DNA of 64,000 nucleotides from Methanocorpusculum sp. (GTDB taxonomy: Archaea > Halobacteriota > Methanomicrobia > Methanomicrobiales > Methanocorpusculaceae), in contig DALTYD010000002.1 of NCBI GenBank assembly GCA_029986255.1, positions 40,693 through 104,692 of the forward strand. Reading direction: 5' to 3'. The position numbers were made by a program, and so were the translations under genes. Position 1 is the stretch's first letter; the number at the start of each line of letters is the position of its first letter. A model generated the notes under the pieces. The model saw nothing but the letters and a program-made list of their open reading frames with translations. It had not been told where the DNA came from and did no database searches. Below, piece by piece: positions 55,405-64,000 of the stretch.

Positions 55405-57090
55405 TCAGCGAAATTCATTTTTTTTGAGTTCGATTTCTTCAAGAGCATGATAATCTATCTTTTTCATCCTGGTACGTGGAAGAGTAGGAACAATCTCAAT
55501 CCTCGCGGGAATACTCCATCGATTCAGTTTCCCCATCGCATACTCAATAAGCTGGCGTTCTGCCTCCATGGGATCCAGCTGCCTCTTCAATGTGACATAT
55601 AATTTGATCCGAGTATCATGTTTCCATGGAATACCAATTGCGCAAACATCCTGTACATCAGGATGCAGCAGCATTATGTCCTCAATCATCATCGGATATA
55701 CGTTATAGCCATTCACCTTCACCATGCGCTTGTATCGTGTGCAAAAACAGATTTCTCCAGTAGAGGTAATCCTTGCAATATCTCCAGTGTGCAACCAGAG
55801 CTTTCCATCCTCATGACGTCTGAGAACCGCATTGGTTGCTTCCGGATTACGGTAGTAACCGGTCATCACTGCATCACTTAAGAGACAGAGTTCTCCTTCC
55901 TGACCAATAGGTAGAACATTTCTAGTTCCCGGAACAACAGTACATATTTTATTTCCCATTAATGGTATGCCAACACAACCTGGCGGAACAGTACAATAGT
56001 TATCAACCATTAATGAACATACACTGCAAGCCTCAGTCAGTCCATAACCAGGACGGAACTTCACCATACACCCAGATTGAAGAAGAAGCTGGTTATATCG
56101 GTTAATCAAACTACTACTCACACTGTCCCCACCCGCAACAATCACTTTGATGAATGAAAGATCCTTTCCTTCAAACTCACGATACATCTGCTCATACATT
56201 GCAGGGACTCCCGCAATATATGCAATTTTTTCCAAAAGAATGGCGTGCACACACTCTTTTGCATCAAATTTCGGCAGGAGAACAACCATCATACCAGCTG
56301 ATAAAGGAGTGTGAACAGAAACTACAAGACCAAATGCATGGAACATTGGAAGAACTGCCAGAAAGCCATCACCAACACAAATGTTCTCCCCACCAATACC
56401 GACTACAAGTTGAATTGCAACGGTATTTATCGCAAAATTGGATAACATCACTCCTTTAGCAGGCCCAGTTGTCCCCCCAGTGTACATAATAACTGCAGTA
56501 TCTTGAGGAGAAGTAGAGATCTCCGGAACACCAGAAATTGCAATGACAGCACGTCCTTCCTCCAAAATATCTTCAAATTCAGTTGTATGCAGAAGTGTTT
56601 CATTTCTAAGATCTTTACGAACTGCTCGACGATACATCCATCTCATAAGATTGCCTTTCAGCGTTTTGGGAAAGTAGGTAAGTGTTCGACATCGAATAAT
56701 CTCCACATCCATTTCAGAACAAACCACCTCATTGATCTCGCAGGTTAAAACATACTTACTCTCGGTCAGATTTATCGCGTATTCAACTTCTCCAGACGTT
56801 GACAATGGGTGTACCATGTTACAGATAGCACCGAGCAAATTAATCGCATAAACTGCAATAACACACTGAGGTATATTAGGAAGAAAGACTGTAACAAAAT
56901 CCCCACGTTGTACCCCATGAGCACGAAGGCCAGCGGCGAACGCATGAACCTCTGTGAGAAGTTCTGTGTAGCTAATATGATTCCCATAATAGGAAAGAGC
57001 TGGACGCACATTTCCTGCATGTTTTGCGCCATATCTGAGCATAGAATACATTGTCTGTTTTGCTGATTCAGGATAGGTAATTATTGGCAC
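55405..57090 (-). CDS. AMP-forming acyl-CoA ligase/synthetase
   Basis: Activates a carboxylic acid as acyl-AMP and transfers it to CoA. Family motifs: the P-loop VIMYTGGTTGPAKGVMLS, YGLTEACSVC, the LWLHTGDIARI hinge-adjacent motif, and the C-terminal LPRTRMKKIDYHA with the catalytic lysine. The length is 561 residues. GTG 57090 has GGAGGAG 5 bases upstream and homology begins there; the TTG at 57141 would add 17 residues without support. The acid substrate is unknown. It follows priL by 61 bp in the same direction. Confidence 0.9.
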   Translation of the reverse strand: MPIITYPESAKQTMYSMLRYGAKHAGNVRPALSYYGNHISYTELLTEVHAFAAGLRAHGVQRGDFVTVFLPNIPQCVIAVYAINLLGAICNMVHPLSTSGEVEYAINLTESKYVLTCEINEVVCSEMDVEIIRCRTLTYFPKTLKGNLMRWMYRRAVRKDLRNETLLHTTEFEDILEEGRAVIAISGVPEISTSPQDTAVIMYTGGTTGPAKGVMLSNFAINTVAIQLVVGIGGENICVGDGFLAVLPMFHAFGLVVSVHTPLSAGMMVVLLPKFDAKECVHAILLEKIAYIAGVPAMYEQMYREFEGKDLSFIKVIVAGGDSVSSSLINRYNQLLLQSGCMVKFRPGYGLTEACSVCSLMVDNYCTVPPGCVGIPLMGNKICTVVPGTRNVLPIGQEGELCLLSDAVMTGYYRNPEATNAVLRRHEDGKLWLHTGDIARITSTGEICFCTRYKRMVKVNGYNVYPMMIEDIMLLHPDVQDVCAIGIPWKHDTRIKLYVTLKRQLDPMEAERQLIEYAMGKLNRWSIPARIEIVPTLPRTRMKKIDYHALEEIELKKNEFR

Positions 57091-57151
57091 ATTGCTCCTC
57101 CAGACAACACATGATTCACTCCTATGATGTATTGAAATCAAATATAAATAT

Positions 57152-58216
57152 TTACGGAATTATTGTATTTCCCTCAACTATTTCTGAACTGATGTTTTTT
57201 TCAGAAACTTGCGTGTGAACTTCCTCACGAAGACGCTTTCGATCCAGCAATTTTTTTTTGGAACGATAATAGTTGAGAGGATGAGTAACTTTGTTGCACA
57301 GGGAGTCATGATTCACACAGAGACCATGCGTCAGCATGGTCTGGCAAGAAGGTGTAGTATATTCATGCAGTGTAATATGATCCACTTGATACCTTGTCAT
57401 ATCAGTATCAAAGTCAGGACTTTGAGCAAAAATTCCAGCAACTTGAGTTGGAGTTAGGCCAATATTGCTCAGAAATGTTGTCATCGCAAATCTTCCCGAA
57501 TGCGACAAATTGATCCCAGCCATCGCTCCTGAAATCAACGCCTGAATACCAGGAGGATAGGCCGACTCATCAATTTCTCCAAATTCAGCAAGTGTTCTCT
57601 CCTGCAATACAATCATAATCCTATTGCACCAAGGAGCAACCGCATGTTCTATGGATGGTGGTATACTAAGTGGCAACTGGGATGCAAGAATTTTTCTAAT
57701 ACGTTCACGCATTAATATATCAAGTTCATCATCAGAAATGAATACCTGACCAGAATCCACATCACGGTTAATAAGGCGCCACTTCAAGTCACGAATGGTT
57801 GCGGAAAGCTCCACATATTTGATTACAGATATTTTCTCAAGACCAAGAGTTAGACCAAGTGTTTCACATACATGATTTTTGAGTTTTGCATTTGTCTCAT
57901 CATGGATGAAGAAATACACGCGTTTTGCCTCCATACGTGCAAGTCGCTCAATGAGGTTACGATCCCTAATGCAGGAAACAAGAACACGAGCCAGGATATA
58001 TGTTGCAATATCAGCTACAGCATCCTTGGATTCAGGATAGATTTCTTTTCCTGCGATAGCAAAAACAACTCGCTCAACCGCAGTGTCCAAATATTTCCTC
58101 CCGAGAACAGATGCAATAAAGTCATGCATCTTAATACCACGAGATGCAAGAAATTCTTGGGATTCTTTCAAAAAAGGATAGTGGGATAGGTCGCGCGGAT
58201 CAACGGCGAGGCGCAT
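57152..58216 (-). CDS. priL: DNA primase large subunit PriL
   Basis: Non-catalytic regulatory subunit of the archaeal replicative primase. Features: an N-terminal helical domain (MRLAVDPRDLSHYPFLKES), then the C-terminal Fe-S domain with HSGRFAMTTFLSNIG, DTDMTRYQVDHI, SCQTMLTHGLC and a DSLC pair. The expected first cluster ligand, PPC, reads PPG (codon at 57548-57550); the other three cysteines are present. The start is ATG 58216, just after the pcn stop. It is 354 aa, slightly long at the C-terminus. Cotranscribed with pcn. Confidence 0.93.
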   Translation of the reverse strand: MRLAVDPRDLSHYPFLKESQEFLASRGIKMHDFIASVLGRKYLDTAVERVVFAIAGKEIYPESKDAVADIATYILARVLVSCIRDRNLIERLARMEAKRVYFFIHDETNAKLKNHVCETLGLTLGLEKISVIKYVELSATIRDLKWRLINRDVDSGQVFISDDELDILMRERIRKILASQLPLSIPPSIEHAVAPWCNRIMIVLQERTLAEFGEIDESAYPPGIQALISGAMAGINLSHSGRFAMTTFLSNIGLTPTQVAGIFAQSPDFDTDMTRYQVDHITLHEYTTPSCQTMLTHGLCVNHDSLCNKVTHPLNYYRSKKKLLDRKRLREEVHTQVSEKNISSEIVEGNTIIP

Positions 58217-58218
58217 GA

Positions 58219-58962
58219 TCACTCTGCCTCAATTCTTGGAGCAAGCAAATATCCAATCTTACCTTTACCATCTGCATAGACAAAAGAGAACTGTACTGGA
58301 TGATCATTGCCAAGGCATATCTGCACTTTATCGGCTTTACCAATGGATTTACCCATATCCTTCAAGTAATCAAGGGAAAATAGAGAACGAACAGCGGCAC
58401 AGGAAAGATAGTGGACATCAGCACCTGCAAGCTCACGTTTGATTCTGGCACTGTCACCATCAGCATTCATGGTGAATATCAGGGTATCAGGATTTACAGA
58501 GAGGGAAATCTTGTCAGAGACCATTGCAGAAGCTTTAATCGCATCATAAAACATGGAACCATCAACCTCAAAAACAGCAGGTAGATCAAGGTTTGGTGTG
58601 TTCGGATCTTTTCTGATGGTCTTCGGATCAAGGAGAGTTACTGAGTATTCATATCCTCCAAAACTTATCTTCAGCTTTTTCCCGGTATCATCAAGTTCAA
58701 GTGCAACAGAATCAGTCTTGCCGATCATACCAATCATTGCCCGAATTTTCTCAATGTCAAGGCCAAGCTCCACTGGCTCTGCTACATAAGAGGAAAATGC
58801 ACCGGATTCAAGCTCTAGAGATACCATAGCAACATTGGAAGTATCCACCGTGATTGTGCGGATACCGCATTCATCAACATGAAGTCGGCATTCATTTACC
58901 AGTGCGGAGACAGCATCGATAGTCTCCCGGAAAATATCGGCATTTAGTATTGCTTTTAACAT
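58219..58962 (-). CDS. pcn: DNA polymerase sliding clamp (PCNA)
   Basis: Ring-forming processivity factor. The 247-residue protein starts MLKAILNADIFRETIDAVSALV and has two similar domains, the linker with DLPAVFEVD, and the C-terminal SFVYADGKGKIGYLLAPRIE which ends near the PIP-box pocket. AAGGGGT lies 7 bases before ATG 58962, so the longer frame (to 58983) is not used. It is adjacent to priL, and fen1 in the same window carries a PIP box to bind this clamp. Confidence 0.96.
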   Translation of the reverse strand: MLKAILNADIFRETIDAVSALVNECRLHVDECGIRTITVDTSNVAMVSLELESGAFSSYVAEPVELGLDIEKIRAMIGMIGKTDSVALELDDTGKKLKISFGGYEYSVTLLDPKTIRKDPNTPNLDLPAVFEVDGSMFYDAIKASAMVSDKISLSVNPDTLIFTMNADGDSARIKRELAGADVHYLSCAAVRSLFSLDYLKDMGKSIGKADKVQICLGNDHPVQFSFVYADGKGKIGYLLAPRIEAE

Positions 58963-59242
58963 CTGTAATACCCCTTGATACACATAAATTGCTCAGTGTG
59001 GCATTCGTTAATAGTACTATAATAATATACTTATACAATGTATAAATTTATATCATTGCTTTTCGGCTAATATTTTCGCCAAAACGTTCATATTTGAACA
59101 ACATTCAATCAAACTCACGATGAGAGGATGAGATGATTGGAAAACAGCTTTTATCCTATAGAACATAAAAGATAAAAGTTTTCCCACTAATCGGTGCATC
59201 TCATGAAAGAGAATAATAAATGGAACCACGAAACCATGAATA

Positions 59243-59803
59243 TCAAAGCATTTGCAGATCAGAAAGATCTTTATAAATTTGTTGAACTGCCAATTTTGCA
59301 TCCTCTGGTACCTTACCCCCAGTAATAATAAGTTTTCCTGAACCAAACAGCAGGACTACAACCTTTGGAGCATCCAATCGATAGACAAGACCAGGAAATT
59401 GTTCAGGTTCATATTCTATCTTGTCAAGATTGAAACTCATGGCAATCTTATTGAGGTTTATGCGCGAACCGAGATCTGCAGAAGTCACGATGTTCTGAAT
59501 ATTGTAAGTAGGATTATCCACAATCTTAATATTGAGATCTCGAAGAAGACATACCAGATACTCAAGGCCTTTATTAAGACTATCAATGCTTTTTGCACCA
59601 GTGAGGACAACCTTTCCCGAACCAAACACCAATGCAGCAATTTTTGGGTTTTGCATGCGCAGAACAACACCAGGGAACCGCTGTTTATTGTACTCAGCGC
59701 CTGGAATCTGCGCTGCAAGATCAAGGAGATCCAATGTATCATTCACTTTTGTGGAAGCAACCACATTTTCAATCTTCAATGATTCATCTGGTAGGCCTAA
59801 CAT
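59243..59803 (-). CDS. tbp: TATA-box-binding protein (TBP)
   Basis: Binds archaeal promoters with TFB to recruit RNA polymerase. The 186-residue protein consists of two similar saddle repeats (about residues 5-95 and 96-186), each with the FPG..(L/Y)R and GSGK motifs (RFPGVVLRMQNPK...FGSGK, QFPGLVYRLDAPK...FGSGK). No acidic tail is present. TATA-like sequence precedes the start. It is divergent from no gene; TFS lies upstream on the same strand. Confidence 0.96.
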   Translation of the reverse strand: MLGLPDESLKIENVVASTKVNDTLDLLDLAAQIPGAEYNKQRFPGVVLRMQNPKIAALVFGSGKVVLTGAKSIDSLNKGLEYLVCLLRDLNIKIVDNPTYNIQNIVTSADLGSRINLNKIAMSFNLDKIEYEPEQFPGLVYRLDAPKVVVLLFGSGKLIITGGKVPEDAKLAVQQIYKDLSDLQML

Positions 59804-59896
59804 ATTTATATCTAAATCAGGTAACTATATAAAAACTCGGTTGAGGACATAGAGAAAAATCAAATGGAGAAATTCAGACTATCTTCTTACACCAAC

Positions 59897-60217
59897 TCAA
59901 TCATATTCTCGCCAGGTATGCTTGCATTTGGTACAACGGAAGAACCTAACCTCAGATTCATCAGCACTACGAAGCTGGCGAAGCCACCATTCAGCAATGC
60001 CATGCCCACAATTCGGACACTTTATTGCACAAGTAGGTTTTGTTTCAATATCCATATCATCGTCAACAATAAGGATATCATTCTCCTGCATATAAGCAAT
60101 TTTTTTCATTTGTTCTTTTTCTTTTGAGCTGATCCTTTCTTCATAACCACACAGGGTACAAATAAATTTTCCGTCTTTGGATTTCATCAATTTCCTACAT
60201 TTGGGACAAAACATCAT
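59897..60217 (-). CDS. tfs: Transcription factor S (TFS, TFIIS-like)
   Basis: Stimulates transcript cleavage by stalled archaeal RNA polymerase. The 106-residue protein has two zinc ribbons: Cys4-Cys7-Cys20-Cys23 and Cys67-Cys70-Cys95-Cys98. The acidic hairpin RSADE (residues 83-87), with the catalytic Asp86 and Glu87, identifies TFS rather than RPB9. It lies in the tbp direction, 93 bp upstream of it. Transcribed divergently from archaeosortase A. Confidence 0.95.
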   Translation of the reverse strand: MMFCPKCRKLMKSKDGKFICTLCGYEERISSKEKEQMKKIAYMQENDILIVDDDMDIETKPTCAIKCPNCGHGIAEWWLRQLRSADESEVRFFRCTKCKHTWREYD

Positions 60218-60328
60218 AGAGTTATATATTCGTTTTGAGATAATATATATATACTCTGACTAAACCAAGAGACCTATGCCACAGCATAGTCACTTTATTG
60301 AACAAGGAAAATGGTGTGACCAGTTCAT

Positions 60329-61186
60329 ATGATAGAGCAATTGATCGAAACCATTGTTATCCTATCTAGTATTGCATTTTTGCTCTTTCTAATTCCAGGA
60401 AATCATCAGAAATATGTAGCCAGCGCTGGATGGATTGGGACGGAAACAGTGCTTTTACTGATGTTTCCCAATTTTTTGGAAGATGGGAATTTGATCTATC
60501 CAACAATTGCGATACTTGTTTTACCGTGCATATATATCACTGTAAAACGCTTAGCCAAGAATGATTACTACGTTCAACGCCTAACATATGCAGCATCGAT
60601 AGCCTACCTAATTTACGCGCCATTTGCATTCATCCCAATACTTGGTAACTGGCTAATCAGTGAAGTTGTAAATCTAGTTTCAATTGTTCTCACCATAATC
60701 AAAACACCATACTCATTGGCAACCTGGAATGTATTCATGGGAGAAAGACTCCCAGGAAACGAATTTGGATTCCAGATAGAGGTCATATTAGGATGTACAG
60801 GTATCCAAGCCATTTCTATTCTTCTTGGCGTAGTATCTATAATATCCTCAACCTGGAAGAAAAAAGTTGCCCTATTCTTTGTAGTAACAATACCAATTTT
60901 TATAATGAACATTTTCCGCAATGTATATGTGATAACTGCATATACACAGCAGTGGTATCCATGGTTTCAAGAATGGTTTCCCAAACCTGAAATGTACGGG
61001 TATGCAAGTTTTTTCTGGGCACATAATGTATTCTGCGAATTCTTTGCATTTATTGTAGTGATAAGTATTTTCTATCTGCTCTTCAAACAGAATCCAATAA
61101 TGCTTACAACATTGCACGAGATCATAAAAGTATACTATGATGAAATAATTGAATTGTACAATAGAATATGCCACAAAAACCAATAA
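60329..61186 (+). CDS. artA: Archaeosortase A (PGF-CTERM processing)
   Basis: Membrane transpeptidase-like enzyme that cleaves PGF-CTERM signals and attaches surface proteins to archaeal lipids. The 285-residue protein has about eight membrane segments and the exosortase/archaeosortase triad: Cys156 in LGCTGIQAI, Arg197 in NIFRNVYVI and His232 in FFWAHNVFCE. Substrates (S-layer proteins with PGF-CTERM) are not in the window. It is divergent from TFS. Confidence 0.93.
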   Translation: MIEQLIETIVILSSIAFLLFLIPGNHQKYVASAGWIGTETVLLLMFPNFLEDGNLIYPTIAILVLPCIYITVKRLAKNDYYVQRLTYAASIAYLIYAPFAFIPILGNWLISEVVNLVSIVLTIIKTPYSLATWNVFMGERLPGNEFGFQIEVILGCTGIQAISILLGVVSIISSTWKKKVALFFVVTIPIFIMNIFRNVYVITAYTQQWYPWFQEWFPKPEMYGYASFFWAHNVFCEFFAFIVVISIFYLLFKQNPIMLTTLHEIIKVYYDEIIELYNRICHKNQ

Positions 61187-61582
61187 AAAGAGTCTATATT
61201 GAGGAAAAAGGCACCATACCAAAATTCTTCAGATAAGAACCTTTTGAAAAATATCAGATTTTGACGCAATAGGACTACAAAATATCACCAGAAACATTCA
61301 CTTAGTGATATAAATCCAAGTGGGATTCAGTACATGCAAATTAGAAGATATTTATTCAGAGGACATATGACAATTACTCAAGTCCTTAGGTATTTTGGAA
61401 AGAGCCTACTTAAATGAACTAGACTCTTACAATATACACCAAAATAAAAAAGCCTTGATACAACTAGTGAAAAGGGAACAAGCAATATGAAAAAAATCCA
61501 TTTTATCCTTCATATTTCAGATATAAGTCGAATCGACACAGATGAGAACAAATGCTATAGCAACATGAAGGAGACGGTACCA
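61187..61582. other. 395-bp spacer between artA and fen1
   Basis: Convergent neighbours. No gene, repeat or strong terminator was seen. Confidence 0.4.
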
Positions 61583-62584
61583 CTATAACCAGAAGTCAAG
61601 ACGTTTCTGATACTGTGTTATTTCAAGACGATCAAGGCCAGTAGAAACACGTTCTTCTGAGAATCCATACTGTTCACAAAGCAGTTCCAAGGCTTTTTCC
61701 CGCATAGGTGCTTTTTTTTCAATGGTGTAGGTTTTTTCCACGGGAGGATTAAGAAAATAACGGAGAATCTCTTCGGGATCAACTGCGCTCTCCGATTCGG
61801 TAATGCATTCATCAAACTTCCCATCCCGAACAATCTTTATTGCAGTTTTAGGACCAACTCCTCTCACACCACTGTTATAATCGGTACCAATGAGAAGAGC
61901 GGAGGCAATCAGTTCAACCTGGGTCATATCCAGCCCATGTAAAATATCTTCGAGAAGAAATCGTTCCGGATAAACTGAAATATATTTACCATGTTGGCGG
62001 CGTTTTCCAGATATGGTGATATTACGGAGAAGCTTCGGTGTTCCAAACAGTAACGAGTCATAATCCTGTGACACTGCATAGGTGACATCGCCTACAGATG
62101 CCATATATGCAGCCTGAGCTTCTCCTTCACCAGGAGCCTGGATCCATGGAATGCCAAGAACTGTCAAAAGTTTTTTGGAGGAGTCAGTGATAAACGCGTC
62201 AACTTGGGAGGAGGCCACTGCATATTTACGAGCAGAAACCCCATCACCATATTTCACAGAGCGTTCCCAGGAAGTTTTTGCATTTTCACGACGAGCACGA
62301 CGTTCAGTAAGAGTATCTTCCTTAAATGCTGGAGGTATCCCATCAAACACGTACACAGGAATGACATTTTTTTCCACGAGATTAGCTGTGCGGAACAAAA
62401 TACCACTCAAGTGAGATGTAAGATTACCTTCATCATCCATAAGGGGAGTTCCATCAGACTGACGTATCCCGCTTAAAAACTGGTACAGAGCATTGTATGC
62501 ATCAATTGCTGCAATACCACATAGCTGATCCCACGAAAGATGCTCCGTATAAGCCTCAATAAGGGGGCGCAGTGCAATACCCAT
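61583..62584 (-). CDS. fen: Flap endonuclease FEN-1, with C-terminal PIP box
   Basis: Removes 5' flaps during Okazaki-fragment maturation and repair. N-domain: [26 protein letters not shown] with metal Asp; I-domain: [12 protein letters not shown] (Glu pair), [11 protein letters not shown]2TH region with [16 protein letters not shown]. The last eight residues, QKRLDFWL, form a PIP box (QxxLxxWL/F) for binding the PCNA encoded nearby. The 333-residue length is normal. A small membrane-protein gene lies 10 bp upstream. Confidence 0.96.
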   Translation of the reverse strand: MGIALRPLIEAYTEHLSWDQLCGIAAIDAYNALYQFLSGIRQSDGTPLMDDEGNLTSHLSGILFRTANLVEKNVIPVYVFDGIPPAFKEDTLTERRARRENAKTSWERSVKYGDGVSARKYAVASSQVDAFITDSSKKLLTVLGIPWIQAPGEGEAQAAYMASVGDVTYAVSQDYDSLLFGTPKLLRNITISGKRRQHGKYISVYPERFLLEDILHGLDMTQVELIASALLIGTDYNSGVRGVGPKTAIKIVRDGKFDECITESESAVDPEEILRYFLNPPVEKTYTIEKKAPMREKALELLCEQYGFSEERVSTGLDRLEITQYQKRLDFWL

Positions 62585-62594
62585 ACCATTGGTC

Positions 62595-62924
62595 CTACCG
62601 ATACATTCGACTTTTAATGCTTACGACTGCCTCAACGACTTTCTTTAAGGTAGTATCTTGCCGCAGAATAATTTGGCGACCAAGACTCTCAAGATTGTTG
62701 CGCATAATTCGCGCACGGTTGGCATTCTGTTCTTCGAGAGAGCGTAGACGAAAAAGAATTGAGAGTAACAACAAACCCAAGGAAATAATCAGAAGTTCAA
62801 CTCCAGTTGCGACAATCGCGTCTTGCCAAAGTCGAACAATAATAATAAGACCAGAGATAATCATGATAATTACCAGCAAGATCTCCAGCAGAATCCCCAG
62901 GAAACTTTCACGACAAATATTCAT
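62595..62924 (-). CDS. Small membrane protein with a coiled-coil-like tail
   Basis: A 109-residue protein: two membrane segments (about residues 8-30 and 37-58), then a charged helical region ([23 protein letters not shown]). No family is recognised. It lies immediately upstream of fen1 on the same strand (10 bp) and may share its transcript. It is divergent from the PSH protease. Confidence 0.65.
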   Translation of the reverse strand: MNICRESFLGILLEILLVIIMIISGLIIIVRLWQDAIVATGVELLIISLGLLLLSILFRLRSLEEQNANRARIMRNNLESLGRQIILRQDTTLKKVVEAVVSIKSRMYR

Positions 62925-62966
62925 ATTTTAACTAAGGAGACCACTAAAATATTAAGCTACCTATAC

Positions 62967-63881
62967 ATGAGTGGGATGTCGTCTCGTTCTTTCGTGCCGT
63001 ACTTAGGCATGATATTTCTGATGTTGACAACAGGAGTTGTGTCACTTCAGCTAATTGTTCCGATTACACATGCAGGAATTGGTGCATTCGAGGATCCAAA
63101 TTCAATTGAAAATCCATTTGTATTCATGTTTATTATGCTTGTGTTCACAGCACTCCTATTACTTCTGATTAAGTGGAAAGCGCAAATAATTATCAGCGCA
63201 CTTATTGGTACCAGTATAGCACTAGTAATCTACTATGTCGTTTCAGCACTGATATACTCATATTCTGCAAAACTTCCCTCGTCATTTATTGGAGTAGTCA
63301 CAGCAATAAGTGTACTTATTTTGCTCTGGTATTGGCCAGAGTGGTACATAATCGATGGGGTGGGTATTCTTATTTCAGCGGGTTGTGCTGCGATTTTCGG
63401 CATATCACTGTCGATAATTCCCGTGTTGATCCTTTTAATCCTGCTGATAGTATACGATGCTATTTCAGTTCACCGAACAAAGCATATGCTAACGCTTGCA
63501 GATGGTGTGCTTCATCAAAAAATGCCAATTATGTTTATAATTCCAAAAACTCACAATTATTCCTACTGGAATTCTAAATTTTCTTTACAGGACAGTAGAG
63601 ATGAGCGGGGCGCTTACATGATAGGCATGGGTGATATGATCTTGCCGAATATTCTTGTTGTCTCTGCACAAATATATACAGGAGGTGAGGCAAGTCTCTC
63701 TGTAGCAGGGATTGCACTTCCCGCACTAGGGGCTCTAATCGGTGGTCTCATTGGCCTGTGCTCACTGATGATTCCCTTGAACTCGGGAAAACCGCAATCC
63801 GGCCTCCCATATATTAACACAGGAGTAATTATTGGTTTCTTGGTTTGCTCCACTATAGTCGGATCCTGGACGTGGATATGA
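62967..63881 (+). CDS. Presenilin-like intramembrane aspartyl protease (PSH)
   Basis: Archaeal signal-peptide-peptidase homologue (A22 family), as known from Methanoculleus. With ATG 62967 the protein has 304 residues and about nine membrane segments. The catalytic aspartates are Asp164 in YDAISVH and Asp223 in GMGD. At the PAL-motif position the sequence is QSGLPYIN (about 277-284), so PAL is degenerate. Natural substrates are unknown. ATG 62976 is an alternative start; the frame runs further upstream through the neighbour's antisense and is not coding there. Confidence 0.9.
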   Translation: MSGMSSRSFVPYLGMIFLMLTTGVVSLQLIVPITHAGIGAFEDPNSIENPFVFMFIMLVFTALLLLLIKWKAQIIISALIGTSIALVIYYVVSALIYSYSAKLPSSFIGVVTAISVLILLWYWPEWYIIDGVGILISAGCAAIFGISLSIIPVLILLILLIVYDAISVHRTKHMLTLADGVLHQKMPIMFIIPKTHNYSYWNSKFSLQDSRDERGAYMIGMGDMILPNILVVSAQIYTGGEASLSVAGIALPALGALIGGLIGLCSLMIPLNSGKPQSGLPYINTGVIIGFLVCSTIVGSWTWI

Positions 63882-63947
63882 TTTAGAATGATTACATGAA
63901 ACTAGAACATATATATACCCGTTCTACTTAAAATGTAAATGATATTT

Positions 63948-64000
63948 GCATCGATAGTGTAGTGGTTATCACTAGGCGTTGCCAACGCCTAAACTCGGGT
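63948..64000 (+). tRNA. tRNA-Gly (anticodon GCC), cut by window edge
   Basis: The 5' 53 bases of a tRNA: acceptor strand GCATCGA, D arm TAGTGTAGTGGTTATCA, anticodon stem AGGCG/CGCCT around TTGCCAA region with GCC anticodon, and the start of the T arm (CTCGGGT). The 3' half lies outside. Confidence 0.93.

Overview
The window is a stretch of chromosome from a methanogenic archaeon, most likely order Methanomicrobiales. Methanogen-specific genes are present: mmp10 (methyl-coenzyme M reductase arginine methylase), cofE (coenzyme F420) and mfnB (methanofuran). The information-processing genes are archaeal: TBP, TFS, PCNA, the primase large subunit, FEN-1, aIF5A, S17e, Sec61 beta, GatDE, 7S SRP RNA. 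Archaeosortase A and a presenilin-like PSH protease also fit Methanomicrobiales. The DNA is AT-rich. By my tally 20-25% is non-coding, high for an archaeon; gaps of 0.5-1.7 kb hold no convincing gene.

Layout. 0-2.5 kb: molybdopterin sulfur transfer (MoeB/ThiF end, MoaD, MoaE), ilvE, a tRNA-Glu. 3.6-13 kb: alaS, diadenylate cyclase, class II aldolase, two thioredoxin-like proteins, a four-CBS protein, an amidohydrolase, Sec61 beta, cofE. 13.8-17.5 kb: mfnB-guaB divergent from a HisA/HisF-like gene and tmk. 17.7-25.3 kb: one long co-directional run, pyrD-pyrK-two CpXC proteins-argH-gatD-gatE-small basic protein. 25.4-33 kb: mmp10 with a mini-RNase III, a phospholipid synthase divergent from arfC, rlmH, nifB, an ArsR-type regulator, rpiA. 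34.9-43.5 kb: zinc/manganese ABC genes, a DRG GTPase, geranylgeranyl reductase, a Ni/Co ECF transporter (cbiMN-cbiO-cbiQ), an NTPase. 44-45 kb: RNA cluster (SRP RNA, tRNA-CAT, tRNA-Asn). 45.3-54.9 kb: M24 peptidases, aIF5A-agmatinase, SuhB-NAD kinase, DUF169, ferredoxin, S17e, ThiN. 55-64 kb: acyl-CoA ligase, PriL, PCNA, TBP, TFS, archaeosortase, FEN-1, PSH protease, start of a tRNA-Gly.

How the genes fit together. Several sets feed methanogenesis: nickel uptake (for F430), F420 and methanofuran synthesis, and MCR modification. The translation and replication sets are standard archaeal. aIF5A sits beside agmatinase, which fits the agmatine/polyamine-dependent modification of aIF5A.

I found no CRISPR array, defence island, prophage or insertion sequence, and no clearly new multigene system. 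The most unusual points are: an rlmH whose conserved N-terminus has no ATG/GTG/TTG start (ATA sits exactly at the expected position); a primase large subunit lacking the first expected Fe-S cysteine; a perfect 18-bp-arm palindrome between two tRNA genes; two mutually exclusive hairpins upstream of alaS; and very short ORFs with strong Shine-Dalgarno sequences in otherwise empty DNA. Weakened starts, possible decayed genes and swollen spacers together suggest relaxed selection, as in host-associated methanogens. That is inference from a single window.
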